Shown here piece after piece: positions 1-9,990 of a stretch of 64,000 nucleotides of DNA. The stretch is from Serripes groenlandicus (Eukaryota > Mollusca > Bivalvia > Cardiida > Cardiidae). The notes below the pieces were generated by a model that ran no database searches, was not told the origin of the DNA, and saw nothing but the letters and a program-made list of their open reading frames with translations. The stretch is taken from contig JASEVX010000001.1 of assembly GCA_031761405.1 (NCBI GenBank), forward strand, positions 108,203,536-108,267,535, given 5' to 3'. The first letter of the stretch is position 1. Each line of letters starts with the position of its first letter. The position numbers and the translations under genes were made by a program.

Positions 1-179
1 ATTTGGAACCATTGTGGCAAAAAGAGAAATTGCTCATATTGAGCATTTTTTCCTTTGGCCAAAATAATTTCAAATTTGTTCATGAACTATGCTTTCATTT
101 ACATTGAATTTCCAAACATTTGTCTAGTTGTATGCAATGTCGTCTGCTGCCAATGTTGTTGTATGTGGGAAAGGGTTAA
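1..179 (-). mobile_element. M1 MITE, left end off window
   Basis: The hairpin (ATTGTGGCAAAAAGAG... / ...CCTTTGGCC) lies at about 10-62. The CTGCTGC block lies near 140 and the GTGGGAAAGGGTTAA terminus ends at 179. The hairpin sits near the left side, so this is the minus orientation of the family. Confidence 0.75.
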
Positions 180-411
180 AAGGGATAGGCTTTAAGTCAT
201 GTGCCATTTGCTTAGAGTAAAGTTATGTAATACAGCTGAAGCCTGGCTGCAATATGTGTGCTTTTTTACTGTTGAAAATGAAGACTTGATTTCAATACTA
301 TTCAAGTAATCTATTCATCTTCATAATATTTTCAAAAGTTGTCTGCTGCAGTTAAATTACTGTACATGGGAGAAGGTTAAAATACTCATATCTGCAAATC
401 CTTATACTTTT

Positions 412-635
412 TATCCCTTTCCCCATACAGATGCTTTCTGAGGCCAGTCTGCTGCAAACGACTTTCAAAATATTTAGGCAAATGAAGAAATTGCTTATAA
501 TGAGCAATTTCTCCAGTTGCCACAATGTTTTTTAACTCTATTCTAAAACAAAACTTTGAGGAGTGTTTCCATAAATTTTCTCCAGAAGATATCAAAGTCT
601 TCGGCTGCAGATTAGTCTAAATATGTGGGAAATGG
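412..635 (-). mobile_element. M1 MITE, diverged copy
   Basis: It starts ATCCCTTTCCCCATACAGATGC and ends ATGTGGGAAATGG. The hairpin around 478-530 is still readable. A right-arm fragment of another copy lies just upstream at about 325-379. The 69-codon frame crossing it is a by-product of the palindrome. Confidence 0.7.
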
Positions 636-899
636 TACAAACATTGATATTTCAAACCAAATGTGAAACATGATCAGCTAAACAATTTTAACAGGAATAG
701 CAAATTCATGTTTGACAAAAAAGCAATTTTTTCCAACAAAATTTATTTATCAATGTTCACTTTTATTCAACCTTTGCCAAAAGTCATGCCTGCTGCATAA
801 TTATTATTACTTTGTCAAAATCTTAGGTTTCTGCATGTGAAAAAAGGTTAATCACATTTTCCTCATTTAAATTAAACCCTTATTTTCAACATAAAACAA

Positions 900-1110
900 G
901 AATGCAGCAGAAGGCTTAGAAGATATCTAGGTAAAAATATAAAAAATCTATGAAATTAAAAAAAAGAATTGAATAAAGTTGAATGCATTGTGGAAAAATG
1001 CAAAAATTATGGAAAAAAATTATGAGCAATTTCTTCCTTTGCCACAATGTTTTCAAAATGTGTCTGCTGCATTAAATTTTCAAAAGGTCTGTATGTAGGA
1101 AAGGGTAAAC
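900..1110 (+). mobile_element. M1 MITE, old copy
   Basis: The left terminus is eroded. ATGCAGCAGA, the AAAATCTATGAAA arm, the GAGCAATTTCTTCCTTTGCCACAATG hairpin half (spread over 1023-1054) and a GTAGGAAAGGGTAA end remain. Confidence 0.6.
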
Positions 1111-1130
1111 ACTTTTTATCTGATTTAAAA

Positions 1131-1312
1131 CTTTCCCACCTGCACAGCGCCTTTTGAAAACATTGTGGTATGTCAGGAGAATTTGCTCAAAATCAGCAAC
1201 TTCTATTTTTTGCCACAATGTTTACAGCTCTATTCAATAACTAAAAGCTCTATTCAATAATTAAACTTTCATCTATATATAGAGCTTTTCCAAATTTGTG
1301 CCTTAGGTTTCA
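1131..1312 (-). mobile_element. M1 MITE, internally duplicated
   Basis: CTTTCCCACCTGCA opens the copy. AGCTCTATTCAATAA occurs twice in a row (about 1227-1260), a small internal tandem duplication of the arm. The right end is lost where the next copy starts at TTAA 1313-1316. Confidence 0.55.
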
Positions 1313-3169
1313 TTAACCCTTTTCCACATACAATAAATCTGCAGCAGACAACTTTGAAACTTAGTATAATCAACTCCAAAATAAGGAAAATCTCTATAAA
1401 TGATACTCCCAAACCAAAATACTAGCTTGCAGCTAGCTCGTGACAAGTGCGCCATAAGCTTGCGCAAGCTCACTGTAATCTTATTAAGCTTGCAGCCCTA
1501 GAAATTTAAGTCTGCTGGCGCGCGCAAGGACATTAAGCTTGCGGATAGTTCTTGTTTCGCAAACTTCTCGTAAGCTTGCCGCAAACTTAGAATTAGTTAT
1601 GTTTGCGACAAGCTTGCAAGTTTGCAACAACAACAACAGGAAGTTGATTTTCTAATTTTCAAAATGGAGGCTTACCATGTGGCAGTTAAAATTTAGGCAA
1701 TGTTTTTCACAATATGCTACTTTATCATCAAATATAATTTTCAAAGGGACTTGTCAGTAACACTTCTTTACATGATAAAGAAAATGCAGATAAAATAAAC
1801 TTTAAATGAAGATTTAAAAGTACAGAAATGGCAATGTCTGCAACTGGTGAAATGGAAACTCTTGACAGGTAAACTTCTTTAGTTAATGACTGTTTATTCA
1901 GTGATTTATAGTGAACATTTATTATGTTGGAAAGTGTTAAGACAGAAAATTTCAGTAATTAGTATATATATTTTCAATTTATGCATAAAATAATTAAAAT
2001 TTCAATATGATTTTGGATGTTATTTGAAATCTTTGGTAAAGAAGAATTTGTTTATATTGAGCAATTTCTCCATTCGTCACAATGTTTTCAAAAACATTAC
2101 TTTTGTTTAAATATATTTTCAATATATTTGTCCTGATTATTTCAATTGCCTACTGCAGATTTGTTGTGTATGAGAATGGGTGAAAGGTCTTATACGACCA
2201 TAAAACAGTTAAATGAAGCTCAAACGTATCTTAAGATTGCTATTGTTTTGGTTTGGGTATAAGTATAATAATTCTATTTTACATAGAAGCTTTCTATTTG
2301 ACATATATAAGTTTTCTATTTCATATATCATTGTAGGAAAGTATCAGATATGATTCTAAAGACATTACTAACCCATTCTCTCATATAGATGCATCTTGAT
2401 ACACATGCAGCAAGCAGATAACTATTGAAAACAATGTGACAAAAGGTGAAATCGCTCATAACAAGCAATATTACTTTTGCCAAAATGTTTTCAACTCTAT
2501 TCTTTAATTATTGTTTTATACAATTGTGGCTGTATGTTTTCAAAAATTTAAGCGTGCAACCCTGCAACCTTGGTATGATTGCGCAAGCTTGCAAGCGCGC
2601 AACTAATATTGTAAAGGTTCCTACCGCAAGCATGCGCAACCTTGCAAGCATGCAATTATGCCTGCAACCCCGCAAGCTCCGTATGATCGCGCAAGCTTGC
2701 AAGCGCACAATTAAGCGTGCAACCCTGCAACCTAGGTATGATTGCGCAAGCTTGCAAGCGCACAATTAAGATTGTAAAGGTTCCTATCGCAAGCATGCGC
2801 AACCTTGCAAGTTTGCGCAATCTTAATAAGGTTGCGGGAAGTACGCAAAAAACTACCATTCTGCAAGCTTAATTAAATAATAAGCTTGCGCATGCTTACT
2901 ATTAAGATCGCGAGTGTTCCTATCGCAATCTAACCGCATGCTTAAATAAGATTACGGCACGCTTAGTTGCAATCTTGCCGCAACCTTGCTGCAAACTTAA
3001 TTAAGCTCGCTGTTTTGGTTTGGGCTATTTTAATTTAATAGAGTTGAAATCATTGTGGCAGATGGAAAAATTGCTCATTATGAGCAATTGTTTCCTTTTG
3101 CCACAATGATTTCAAAAGGAGTACGCTGCAGAGGCATCAGAAAGTGTCTATATGTGGGAAAGGTTTAAA
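1313..3169 (+). mobile_element. M1 MITE split by a 1.6-kb insertion
   Basis: The left arm (TTAACCCTTTTCCACATAC... to AAATCTCTATAAATGATACT) occupies 1313-1407. The matching right arm (AATAGAGTTGAAATCATTGTGG... to GTGGGAAAGGTTTAAA) resumes at about 3030 and ends near 3169. The two parts join to one standard-length M1, so 1408-3024 was inserted later. Confidence 0.6.
1408..3024. mobile_element. AAGCTTGC-rich insertion with CCCAAACCAAAA ends
   Basis: CCCAAACCAAAA lies at 1408-1419, and its exact complement TTTTGGTTTGGG lies at 2246-2257 and again at 3013-3024. The outer parts (about 1421-1640 and 2548-3010) are built from scrambled, mostly palindromic words such as AAGCTTGC, GCGCAAGC and TTGCAAG. 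They are strikingly richer in CG-containing words than the surroundings. Two M1 fragments (about 2030-2186 and 2369-2547) lie inside, so this is probably nested or made of two related elements (1408-2257, and one ending at 3024). No coding frame is credible. The class is unknown. Confidence 0.5.
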
Positions 3170-3645
3170 GTTGTCTACTTATTTAACAGATGTTTTGTAT
3201 GTGGGAAATGGATAAATTTAAATATGCAAAGCATCCAGGTCTATATTTCATGAGGGAGTCATTTTGTGCTCATACATCAACATTCTTGAGGTAAACAATT
3301 TTAAAATAAACAAGAGAAATGAGTGAAATATTACAAAAAAGAGAAGAATTATCAAAATATCCTACAAGTTGTCATTACTGGAAAAATCATTAGAATAACT
3401 TGAGAGATCTTTGGGCGTGGGAATGCATGTTTGGGTGCAGTTGGGATGATCTTTATCCATTCAAATTGGTGGGCATTTATTTATTTCATAAATTTTGGAT
3501 TCAGTTTTAATTCCATATGATAATATGTTAATTACTTTGAAATTTCCTTCAAATGTCATTAGAGTAATGTGTTTGGCCTTGTTTAAATTCATAAGAGAAT
3601 AGCCTCAGATCCTTTTTCAAGACTTTGACTGGGTGCCTTTATATA
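3170..3645. other. No recognised feature
   Basis: This is AT-rich single-copy-looking DNA between two M1 copies. I see no repeat seen elsewhere in the window, no long frame and no convincing exon. Confidence 0.4.
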
Positions 3646-3864
3646 TAGCCCTTTCCCACCTGCAGACTCATCTGTAGCAGAAGACTTTTGAAACATTACA
3701 GTGGAAGAAATTTCTCATAATGAGCTATTTCTCCTTTTGCCACAATTTTCTTTGACAATATTTAATAATTATACTTTCATTCATTGAGATTTTCCATATT
3801 CTTATTGTAATAATTTCAAAGATGTCTGCTACAGATTTGTTGTATGTGGGAATATTTCAGGGTT
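3646..3864 (-). mobile_element. M1 MITE
   Basis: TAGCCCTTTCCCACCTGCAG opens it, with a degenerate hairpin at about 3697-3750. The right end is diverged beyond GTATGTGGGAATATTTCAGGG. Confidence 0.6.
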
Positions 3865-3995
3865 GAAAACTGTCAGTCAGCTTTTCCAGTTCAGTGAATT
3901 ATAAAACAGTATGTCTGATGGCTTCAGTTCATGAGTCAGTTGCGCAGTAGTATATCATGATGATGTTAAACCAAGAATGAAAAATAATATTGTGA

Positions 3996-4108
3996 GAAAA
4001 ACAGAACTTGTTCATAAATATATATAAGCCATCTCTGTTTGTCGAAATGTCTTTAAAAAGTCATCTGATTATGTGTCAAAATGGGTCTGCAGCTGGGAAA
4101 GGGTTAAT
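3996..4108 (+). mobile_element. M1 MITE fragment (right arm)
   Basis: Only the hairpin half and the terminus CTGGGAAAGGGTTAA survive. Confidence 0.5.
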
Positions 4109-4219
4109 ATCTAATTAAGTCCTTTGCATTAGATAGATGATATCAAAGGAGACAGATTGTTTCAATTATGACACATGCATCCTGATACATAATCATGCTA
4201 TGCTCAAAAAATATAAAAT

Positions 4220-4353
4220 TTCACTCTGTGCTCAAAATTGGTGGTCAAGTATCTGATTGGTCGGAAGCAAATTCATCCTCGAAATTGACCAATCAGACGT
4301 CTTATTTGGAGCACAAAGTTAATTTCTGAATAACTATTTGAGCACAGTGTGTT
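4220..4353. mobile_element. Small foldback element
   Basis: TCTGTGCTCAAAATT near 4223 is mirrored by TTTGAGCACAGTGTG near 4337. Inside, CTGATTGGTC (about 4253) pairs with GACCAATCAG (about 4284). This suggests a ~130-bp MITE unrelated to M1. Only one copy is seen here. Confidence 0.45.
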
Positions 4354-4441
4354 ATAGTTTCAGGGCAATTATTGTATGAATATAAGGTGTGAGAAGTGAA
4401 CCTAAATACAACTCCTACAACAAATATTATCATCCCTGATT

Positions 4442-4666
4442 TTAATCCTTTCCCTCATACGACAACAGACGACTTTGAACATATTTTGTCAAAAAATAGA
4501 AAAATCTCTATAATTGAATGGATTAAACCTATGACCAAAAGTGGAAAACATTGTGTCAAAAGGAGAAATTGCTTGTTTTGAGCAATTTCTACTTTTGTCA
4601 CTATGTTTTCAAAAAGCCGTTGGCTGCAGAGGCGTCAGAGAGCGTCTATATGAGGGAAAGGGTTAA
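4442..4666 (+). mobile_element. M1 MITE, well-preserved copy
   Basis: TTAA ends lie at 4442-4445 and 4663-4666. All consensus blocks are present: TCCTTTCCCTCATACGAC, the left arm with GAATGGATTAAACCTATGACC, the GTGTCAAAAGGAGAAATTGC hairpin, and GCGTCAGAGAGCGTCTATATG before the terminus. The left CTGCAG block is deleted. Confidence 0.85.
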
Positions 4667-4952
4667 ATGGTCATCCAATGAGGTAGTTCACCATTATAAA
4701 TGGTCCAGCGCCTATCAATGACCACTGAACTTGGTACTCATTCTCATGAAGGACATCTCATTTAACTCTTCCCCATATACAGACACTTTCTGATGTCTCT
4801 GCAGCAGCAACTTTTATTAACATCTTGTGTAAAGTTGTAGTTTTTCAGTCAAAAGATCCATCTAGATCTAATAAAATAACATGTAGACAGACAGTGAAGA
4901 CTCTGGTGAGACTGTGAAGATGCGTCACGCTTAGCAAATGAATAAAAACTTT

Positions 4953-5169
4953 CCTTTATATAGGCGCTTTCTAACTGCTGCAAATGGCTTTTGAAAACAT
5001 TGCGACAAACGGTGGAATTACTCATCATGAGCAGCTTCAACTTTAGTCACAATGTTATCAACTCTATTTAATAATTCAACTCTCATTATGGAGATTTTTT
5101 CGACTTTTTGTCCAGTGGATTTTTCAAAGTCGTCTGCTGCAGATATGTTATATCTGGGACGTGGCTCAA
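4953..5169 (-). mobile_element. M1 MITE, diverged
   Basis: The copy contains TATAGGCGCTTTCTAACTGC, a degenerate hairpin near 5003-5048, the TATTTAATAATTCAACTCTC arm and CGTCTGCTGCAGATATG. A separate left-end fragment (TTAACTCTTCCCC) lies at 4760-4845. The sequence between them (ACATGTAGACAGACAGTGAAG) recurs near 39848, so it is another repeat. Confidence 0.6.
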
Positions 5170-5540
5170 ATCAATATATCATCATGTATGTATATGAAAT
5201 ATGGTGGTCATCCACGGGGGACATATACAATTTCTGGTCCAGTATCTATCAATAGACACTGTAGTAGGTCTACACTGACCGTTGACAGCCCACCATTCAA
5301 TCACTACTATTCTCAATTTACTCTTTACTCTTATTGTGTGAATTCCGACAATCCTAAATTTAGTGCAACGATGTTTATTATAATAATGAAGTGGAGTAGT
5401 TGTCCAACCAAATCTTTTAAACTTTTCCAACATACAACAAATCCGTAGCCAAATATTTGTTTGTTGAATGGTGTTTTATGCAACTATCAACAGTATTTCA
5501 GTTATCAAGGTGTTACCTGGTTAACTTACCAGTACTTCTG

Positions 5541-5763
5541 TTAACCCTTTCACACTTATAGACGTATTCTGATGCATTATCAGCAGATGACATTTTGAAA
5601 CAGTGTGGCAAAAGGCCAAATTGCTCATAATGAGCAATTTAATTTCTCCTTTTGCCTCACTGTTTTCAACTTTATTCAAGGAAAATGTTTTCATTTTTCG
5701 AAGTTTTGCCTAGATGTTTTCAAAGCTTCTGCTGCAATTTTGTTGTATGTGGGAAAGGGTTAA
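5541..5763 (-). mobile_element. M1 MITE, complete
   Basis: TTAACCCTTTCACAC (5541) to GTGGGAAAGGGTTAA (5763). The hairpin is at about 5602-5660, with a small AATTT insertion at its apex. TTAA is present on both sides. Confidence 0.8.
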
Positions 5764-5817
5764 GTTGATTCGACACCACAGAGCTGGAGCACCATGGAGG
5801 GAAGCCACTAATATCAT

Positions 5818-6021
5818 TCTTTAAGTGGTTAGCGTCGGGGATTTTGAAACCGGGCGTCCCGGGTTCGATCCTCAGTCGCGGCACTACGGTCATGGTGAGG
5901 CACATTTTCTAGCCTAGAACTGGTTAGTTTACCCAGGGATCATGAATAAGTAAACTGTCGCCATGATATAACTGAAATAATGTTGAAAGCGGCGTAAAAC
6001 CCCAGTAAAATAAATAAAATT
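5818..6021 (+). mobile_element. tRNA-derived SINE, V-SINE-like tail
   Basis: The tRNA-like head has a GTGGTTAGCGTCGGGG A-box region and GGGTTCGATCC at 5861-5871 as the B box. A body follows with TTTACCCAGGGATCATGAATAAG and the tail GATATAACTGAAATAATGTTGAAAGCGGCG. It ends in AATAAATAAAA. The tail and body resemble the molluscan V-SINE/RUDI group (from general knowledge, not searched). It does not encode a protein. Confidence 0.75.
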
Positions 6022-6061
6022 GGTACGGCCTGACAAGGGACTAAACCTGATCTTGAAGATT

Positions 6062-6172
6062 ATTTTGAAAATATCTAAAAATAAATAAGGAAAATCTCTA
6101 TATATGAAAGTACAATTAAAGAGTAGTTGAAAACTTTGCTTGCTAAACTGTTTTCAAAGTATGCTGCAAGCT
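6062..6172 (+). mobile_element. M1 MITE fragment
   Basis: The arm block GGAAAATCTCTATATATGAAAG and TTGAAAAC are followed by a collapsed hairpin and TTTTCAAAGTATGCTGC. Both termini are missing. Confidence 0.45.
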
Positions 6173-6191
6173 TGGACAGTGGAAATCATTT

Positions 6192-6216
6192 GGGGGGGGG
6201 GGGGGGGGGGGGGGGG
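6192..6216. repeat. Poly-G run (25)
   Basis: An uninterrupted G tract of 25 bases sits in AT-rich DNA just after an M1 fragment. The length in the assembly may be unreliable. Confidence 0.9.
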
Positions 6217-6343
6217 TCTTAAAAGCCCAGTGGCATTGCTCGAAATGAATAAAAAAGTATTTTTCATGAAGTATTACAAAGACATACAGATAATGATATC
6301 ATGGTTGAGGTTAACCCGATGCTATATTACGCACTTTATTTTT

Positions 6344-6606
6344 ATTGGAGCCAAGCTCAGTCGGTAGTGTTGCGGGTTGTCAATCAAGGGGTTGTGAGTC
6401 CGAAACCCCAGCTCGGCCAACATTCTTTCCGAAGTTTGACAAAAGACACTGTGACAAGCATCATTCGTCTTTCACCAATTGGTAACAGTCTATGTGGAAA
6501 AGCAGCCAGTTGCTTTGAGAGTATGTTGTGTGGGGTACAGGTGTGAGAAAACCAGGAAACATATGAGTAGGTGAACTGGCTGCCGTGATATGACTGAAAA
6601 ATTATT
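6344..6606 (+). mobile_element. tRNA-derived SINE, second family
   Basis: The head GAGCCAAGCTCAGTCGGTAG is followed by a B-box-like GTGAGTCCGAAACCCC. The body reads CAACATTCTTTCCGA, GGAAAAGCAGCCAGTTGC and GGTGTGAGAAAACCAGGAAAC, and the tail is GTGAACTGGCTGCCGTGATATGACTG. Relatives lie at about 33860-34215 and 51085-51313. Fragments lie at about 36826-36935 and 61291-61365. Confidence 0.7.
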
Positions 6607-6907
6607 GTTTTTTTTTGTTTATTTATATTGGCCACTGAGTATCAAAAACAGTTCATTGATCCATTTTGTTGTGTACAATTATTAACTTGATGATCCAGAC
6701 TACTGCATTTTGTTATGCCCTAGGGGACATGATTACAACTCATAAGCTAGCTGAAATAAAAAATAGATAAAAGCTGTTAATTTGCTATTTCACTGTCAGG
6801 GGAATACAATTATGTATCCAGTATATTTCAGATGACAAAAAAGAATGTGTGAAATTTCCCTTTGTAACTCATCTGTAACAAAATATACCACAATGGTCAC
6901 CTTCAGT
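6607..6907. other. No recognised feature
   Basis: AT-rich DNA with no long frame, hairpin or repeat shared with other parts of the window. Confidence 0.35.
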
Positions 6908-7363
6908 TTAACCCTTTTCCCACCTACAACAAATCTGCGGCAGACGACTTTTAAAACATCTTGTCAAAAATGTGAAAAACCTCCATAAATGAGAGCTTTA
7001 ATTGTAGATAAAGTTGAAAACATTGTGACAAAAGCCGAAATTGCTTATCCCTTTCCCTCATATAGACGCTTTCTGACGCCTCTGCAGCAGACAGCTTTTT
7101 GAAAACATAGTGACAAAAGAAGAAATTGCACAAAACGTGCAATTTCTCCTTTTACCACAATGTTTTCCACTTTTTGTCATAGGTTATCCATTCAATTATG
7201 GAGATTTTCTCTGTTTTGACAAAATACGTTCAAAGTCGTCTGCTGCAGAATTGCCGTATGAGGTAAAGGGTTATGATGAGCAATTTCACCTTTTGTCACA
7301 ATGTTTTCAAAAGTCGTCTGCTACAGAGGCGACAGAAAGTGTCTTTAGGTCTGAAAGGGTTAA
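6908..7363 (+). mobile_element. M1 MITE (outer) carrying a nested M1
   Basis: TTAA ends lie at 6908-6911 and 7360-7363. The left arm runs to the hairpin GACAAAAGCCGAAATTGC. The copy is interrupted by a second M1 and continues GATGAGCAATTTCACCTTTTG from 7275. Removing 7049-7274 restores a copy of about 230 bp with an intact hairpin. Confidence 0.85.
7049..7270 (-). mobile_element. M1 MITE nested in the hairpin apex of another M1
   Basis: This 222-bp copy runs from CCCTTTCCCTCATATAGACGC to CGTATGAGGTAAAGGG. It is flanked by identical TTAT tetramers at 7045-7048 and 7271-7274. The flanks fix both ends of the element and the 4-bp target duplication. Confidence 0.92.
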
Positions 7364-7431
7364 CAGGTCAAATTTTAATATCTTTTGATGCTTCTGACTC
7401 GGTGTCTAGTACTCATTGGGACTTTCCATAC

Positions 7432-7602
7432 TGCCTCGGTGGTGTAGTAGTAGAGTGTTTGCCTCGGTGCGGAAAGACGTGGGTTCGAACCCAGACCACG
7501 TCGTACCAATGACATTCAAAATGGTAGTAATGGCTGCCCTTTTTTGTGCTCAGTGTTGCGGGGTTTATCAAATCTATATTAAACTAGAAATACTGTGAGC
7601 AA
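7432..7602 (+). mobile_element. tRNA-derived SINE, third family
   Basis: The head GGTGGTGTAGTAGTAGAG (A box) and GGGTTCGAACCC (about 7482-7493, B box) precede CCACGTCGTACCAATGAC. It cannot fold as a full functional tRNA with its own acceptor stem, and SINE body follows (AAAATGGTAGTAATGGCTGCCC). Relatives lie at 14389-14625 and, on the minus strand, 48146-48330. Confidence 0.7.
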
Positions 7603-9042
7603 AGCTCACTAAAGAATACCCCCCGCTCCCCTCCCAAAGCATCGGATACATTGGTAAAGTTTCTACTTTGCTTATCTTCCCTTGGAAGAATCTGAGGAGA
7701 AAAATCTTCCTTCATGCATATCTACATATAATGTGTAGCCTTCATATACAGTTTGACTCAGTAGTGCTTACAAGAAATGTAGTGGTATGTGCACAGGAGT
7801 CCCTCGCAGGCAACCTCTAAGTTGAATTATCTGCCCTTGGAAGAATCCGAGGCGTATGATCTTCCTTCATGCATATCTACATATGATGTGTAACCTTCAT
7901 GTAAAGTTTGAACCAAATCCATTGAGCCGTTTAGGAGGAGTAGTGCTTACAAGAAATGTGGAGGTATGTGCACAGGAGTCCCTCGCAGGTAACCTCTAAG
8001 TTGAATTATCTGCCCTTGGAAGAATCCGATACATATGATCTTCCTTCATGCATATCTACATATGATGTGTAACCTTCATGTAAAGTTTGACCCAAATCCA
8101 TTGAGCCATTTAGGAGGAGTAGTGCTTACAAGAGATGTGGAGGTATGTGCACAGGAGTCCCTCGCAGGTAACCTCTAAGTTGAATTATCTGCCCTTGGAA
8201 GAATCCGAGGCGTATGATCTTCCTTCATGCATATCTACATATGATGTGTAACCTTCATGTAAAGTTTGAACCAAATCCATTGAGCCGTTTAGGAGGAGTA
8301 GTGCTTACAAGAAATGTGGAGGTATGTGCACAGGAGTCCCTCGCAGGTAACCTCTAAGTTAAATTATCTGCCCTTGGAAGAATCCGAGGCGTATGATCTT
8401 CCTTCATGCATATCTACATATGATGTGTAACCTTCATGTAAAGTTTGACCCAAATCCATTGAGCCGTTTAGGAGGAGTAGTGCTTACAAGAAATGTGGAG
8501 GTATGTGCACAGGAGTCCCTCGCAGGTAACCTCTAAGTTGAATTATCTGCCCTTGGAAGAATCCGAGGCATATGATCTTCCTTCATGCATATCTACATAT
8601 GATGTGTAACCTTCATGTAAAGTTTGAACCAAATCCATTGAGCCGTTTAGGAGGAGTAGTGCTTACAAGAAATGTGGAGGTATGTGCACAGGAGTCCCTC
8701 ACAGATAACCTCTAAGTTAAATTATCTCCCCTTGGAAGAGTCCGAGGCGTGTGATCTTCTTTCATGCATATCTACATATGATGTGTAACCTTCATGTAAA
8801 GTTTGAACCAAATCCATTGAGCCGTTTAGGAGGAGTAGTGCTTACAAGAAATGTGGAGGTATGTGCACAGGAGTCCCTCGCAGATAACCTCTAAGTTAAA
8901 TTATCTCCCCTTGGAAGAGTCCGAGGCGTGTGATCTTCCTTCATGCATATCTACATATGATGTGTAACCTTCATGTAAAGTTTGAACCAAATCCATTGAG
9001 CCGTTTAGGAGGAGTAGTGCTTACAAGGAATGTGGACATACG

Positions 9043-9081
<39 letters not shown>

Positions 9082-9151
9082 GGACAGACGGACGGACAGA
9101 CAGGGTGATTCCTATATACCCCCCCAAACTTTGTTTGCCGGGGGGTATAAA
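7590..9151 (+). mobile_element. Non-autonomous element with ~179-bp tandem core
   Basis: It opens with the hairpin GTGAGCAAAGCTCAC (7595-7609). Eight core units follow; the word TTCATGCATATCTACATAT starts near 7711, 7865, 8045, 8224, 8403, 8582, 8761 and 8940, mostly 179 bp apart. It closes with a GACA microsatellite (about 9045-9103) and a terminal hairpin, TATACCCCCC against GGGGGGTATA, at 9115-9149. The layout is like the pearl/Helentron-type non-autonomous elements of bivalves (family knowledge). The class is not proven here, and no protein is encoded. Confidence 0.75.
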
Positions 9152-9167
9152 TATGGAGTTATATAAC

Positions 9168-9488
9168 AAATCTTTCATCATATCAGGTACACAGTTAATG
9201 GTCCATTAATTTCAAACACTGCAACCATGGATGATTTTCAATATTTTCAAATGTTTTTTCCCAACATACAATTCATCCTTCATTTCACCATAAAATGAAA
9301 AGATAACGCAAAACACAGTCATTATGCCTCCATGCACAACAATAAACATGCATTTCAAATGCATAATGCATGTCAGTGGATGATTGCAATGCAACATACC
9401 CATCACAGAATGAGTAATTTCTTGATAGCTCTGTAAACCTTCTAAACGTTACAAAGTCAATTCAATAACCATCTAAATCAACAATTAT
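9168..9488. other. No recognised feature
   Basis: AT-rich DNA. One patch, TTTTCCCAACATACAATTCATCC near 9258, loosely resembles an M1 terminus but no copy can be followed. Confidence 0.3.
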
Positions 9489-9718
9489 TTATCCCTTTCC
9501 CAAATATAGATGCTTTCTGATGCCTCTGCAGCAGATGAATTTTGAAAACATTGTTGCAAAAGGAGAAATTGCATGATGAGCAATTTCTTCGTTTGCCACA
9601 ATATTTTCAACTCTTAGTCTCAAAGATCAAACATTCATTTATAGAGGTTAACTATTTTTCTAACCGGGTGCTCTTGAATTCGTCTGCTGCATATTTCTTG
9701 TATGTGGGAAACGGATAA
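9489..9718 (-). mobile_element. M1 MITE, near complete
   Basis: TTATCCCTTTCCCAAATATAG opens it. The hairpin is at about 9545-9602, and it ends TATGTGGGAAACGGATAA. TTAT on the left agrees with the relaxed TTAW target. Confidence 0.75.
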
Positions 9719-9832
9719 CCCTTGTGATCAATTTGATTTTTACCACTTTTAACAGAATAAAAGAGATATATGCTGTTTGCTTAACTCATGGCCACATTAA
9801 TTGGTAGTGAAGGTTCCCATAAAATTTACCCA

Positions 9833-9990
9833 TCTTCCCCACATACAACAAATCTGTAGCAGGCAACTTTGACAGCATCTATACAATAGTATGGATGATT
9901 TCTATGAATGAACGTATAATCATCGATCTCAGATGTTAACATAATGTGCATTTTTTCCTTTGGCCATAATGTTATCAAAAAGTTTAAAAA
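9833..9990 (+). mobile_element. M1 MITE, right side cut by an ACAAGA element
   Basis: CTTCCCCACATACAACAAATC opens it and the left arm is diverged. The right hairpin half CCTTTGGCCATAATG is followed by ACAAGATG of the next element at 9991. Confidence 0.6.

Noticed and set aside
1313..1330. Telomere-like AACCCT / AGGGTT motifs throughout
   Set aside because: They are single units at M1 termini (TTAACCCTTTCCC), never tandem, so not telomeric DNA.
5861..5871. CRISPR-like or phage att-like regularity among repeats
   Set aside because: Repeats are dispersed, palindromic and of transposon or SINE type in eukaryotic DNA; there are no spacers or cas genes.
7438..7510. Possible tRNA gene with GGGTTCGAACCC
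   Set aside because: A and B boxes are present, but the acceptor stem does not close and a SINE body follows. Two relatives in the window show it is a SINE head.
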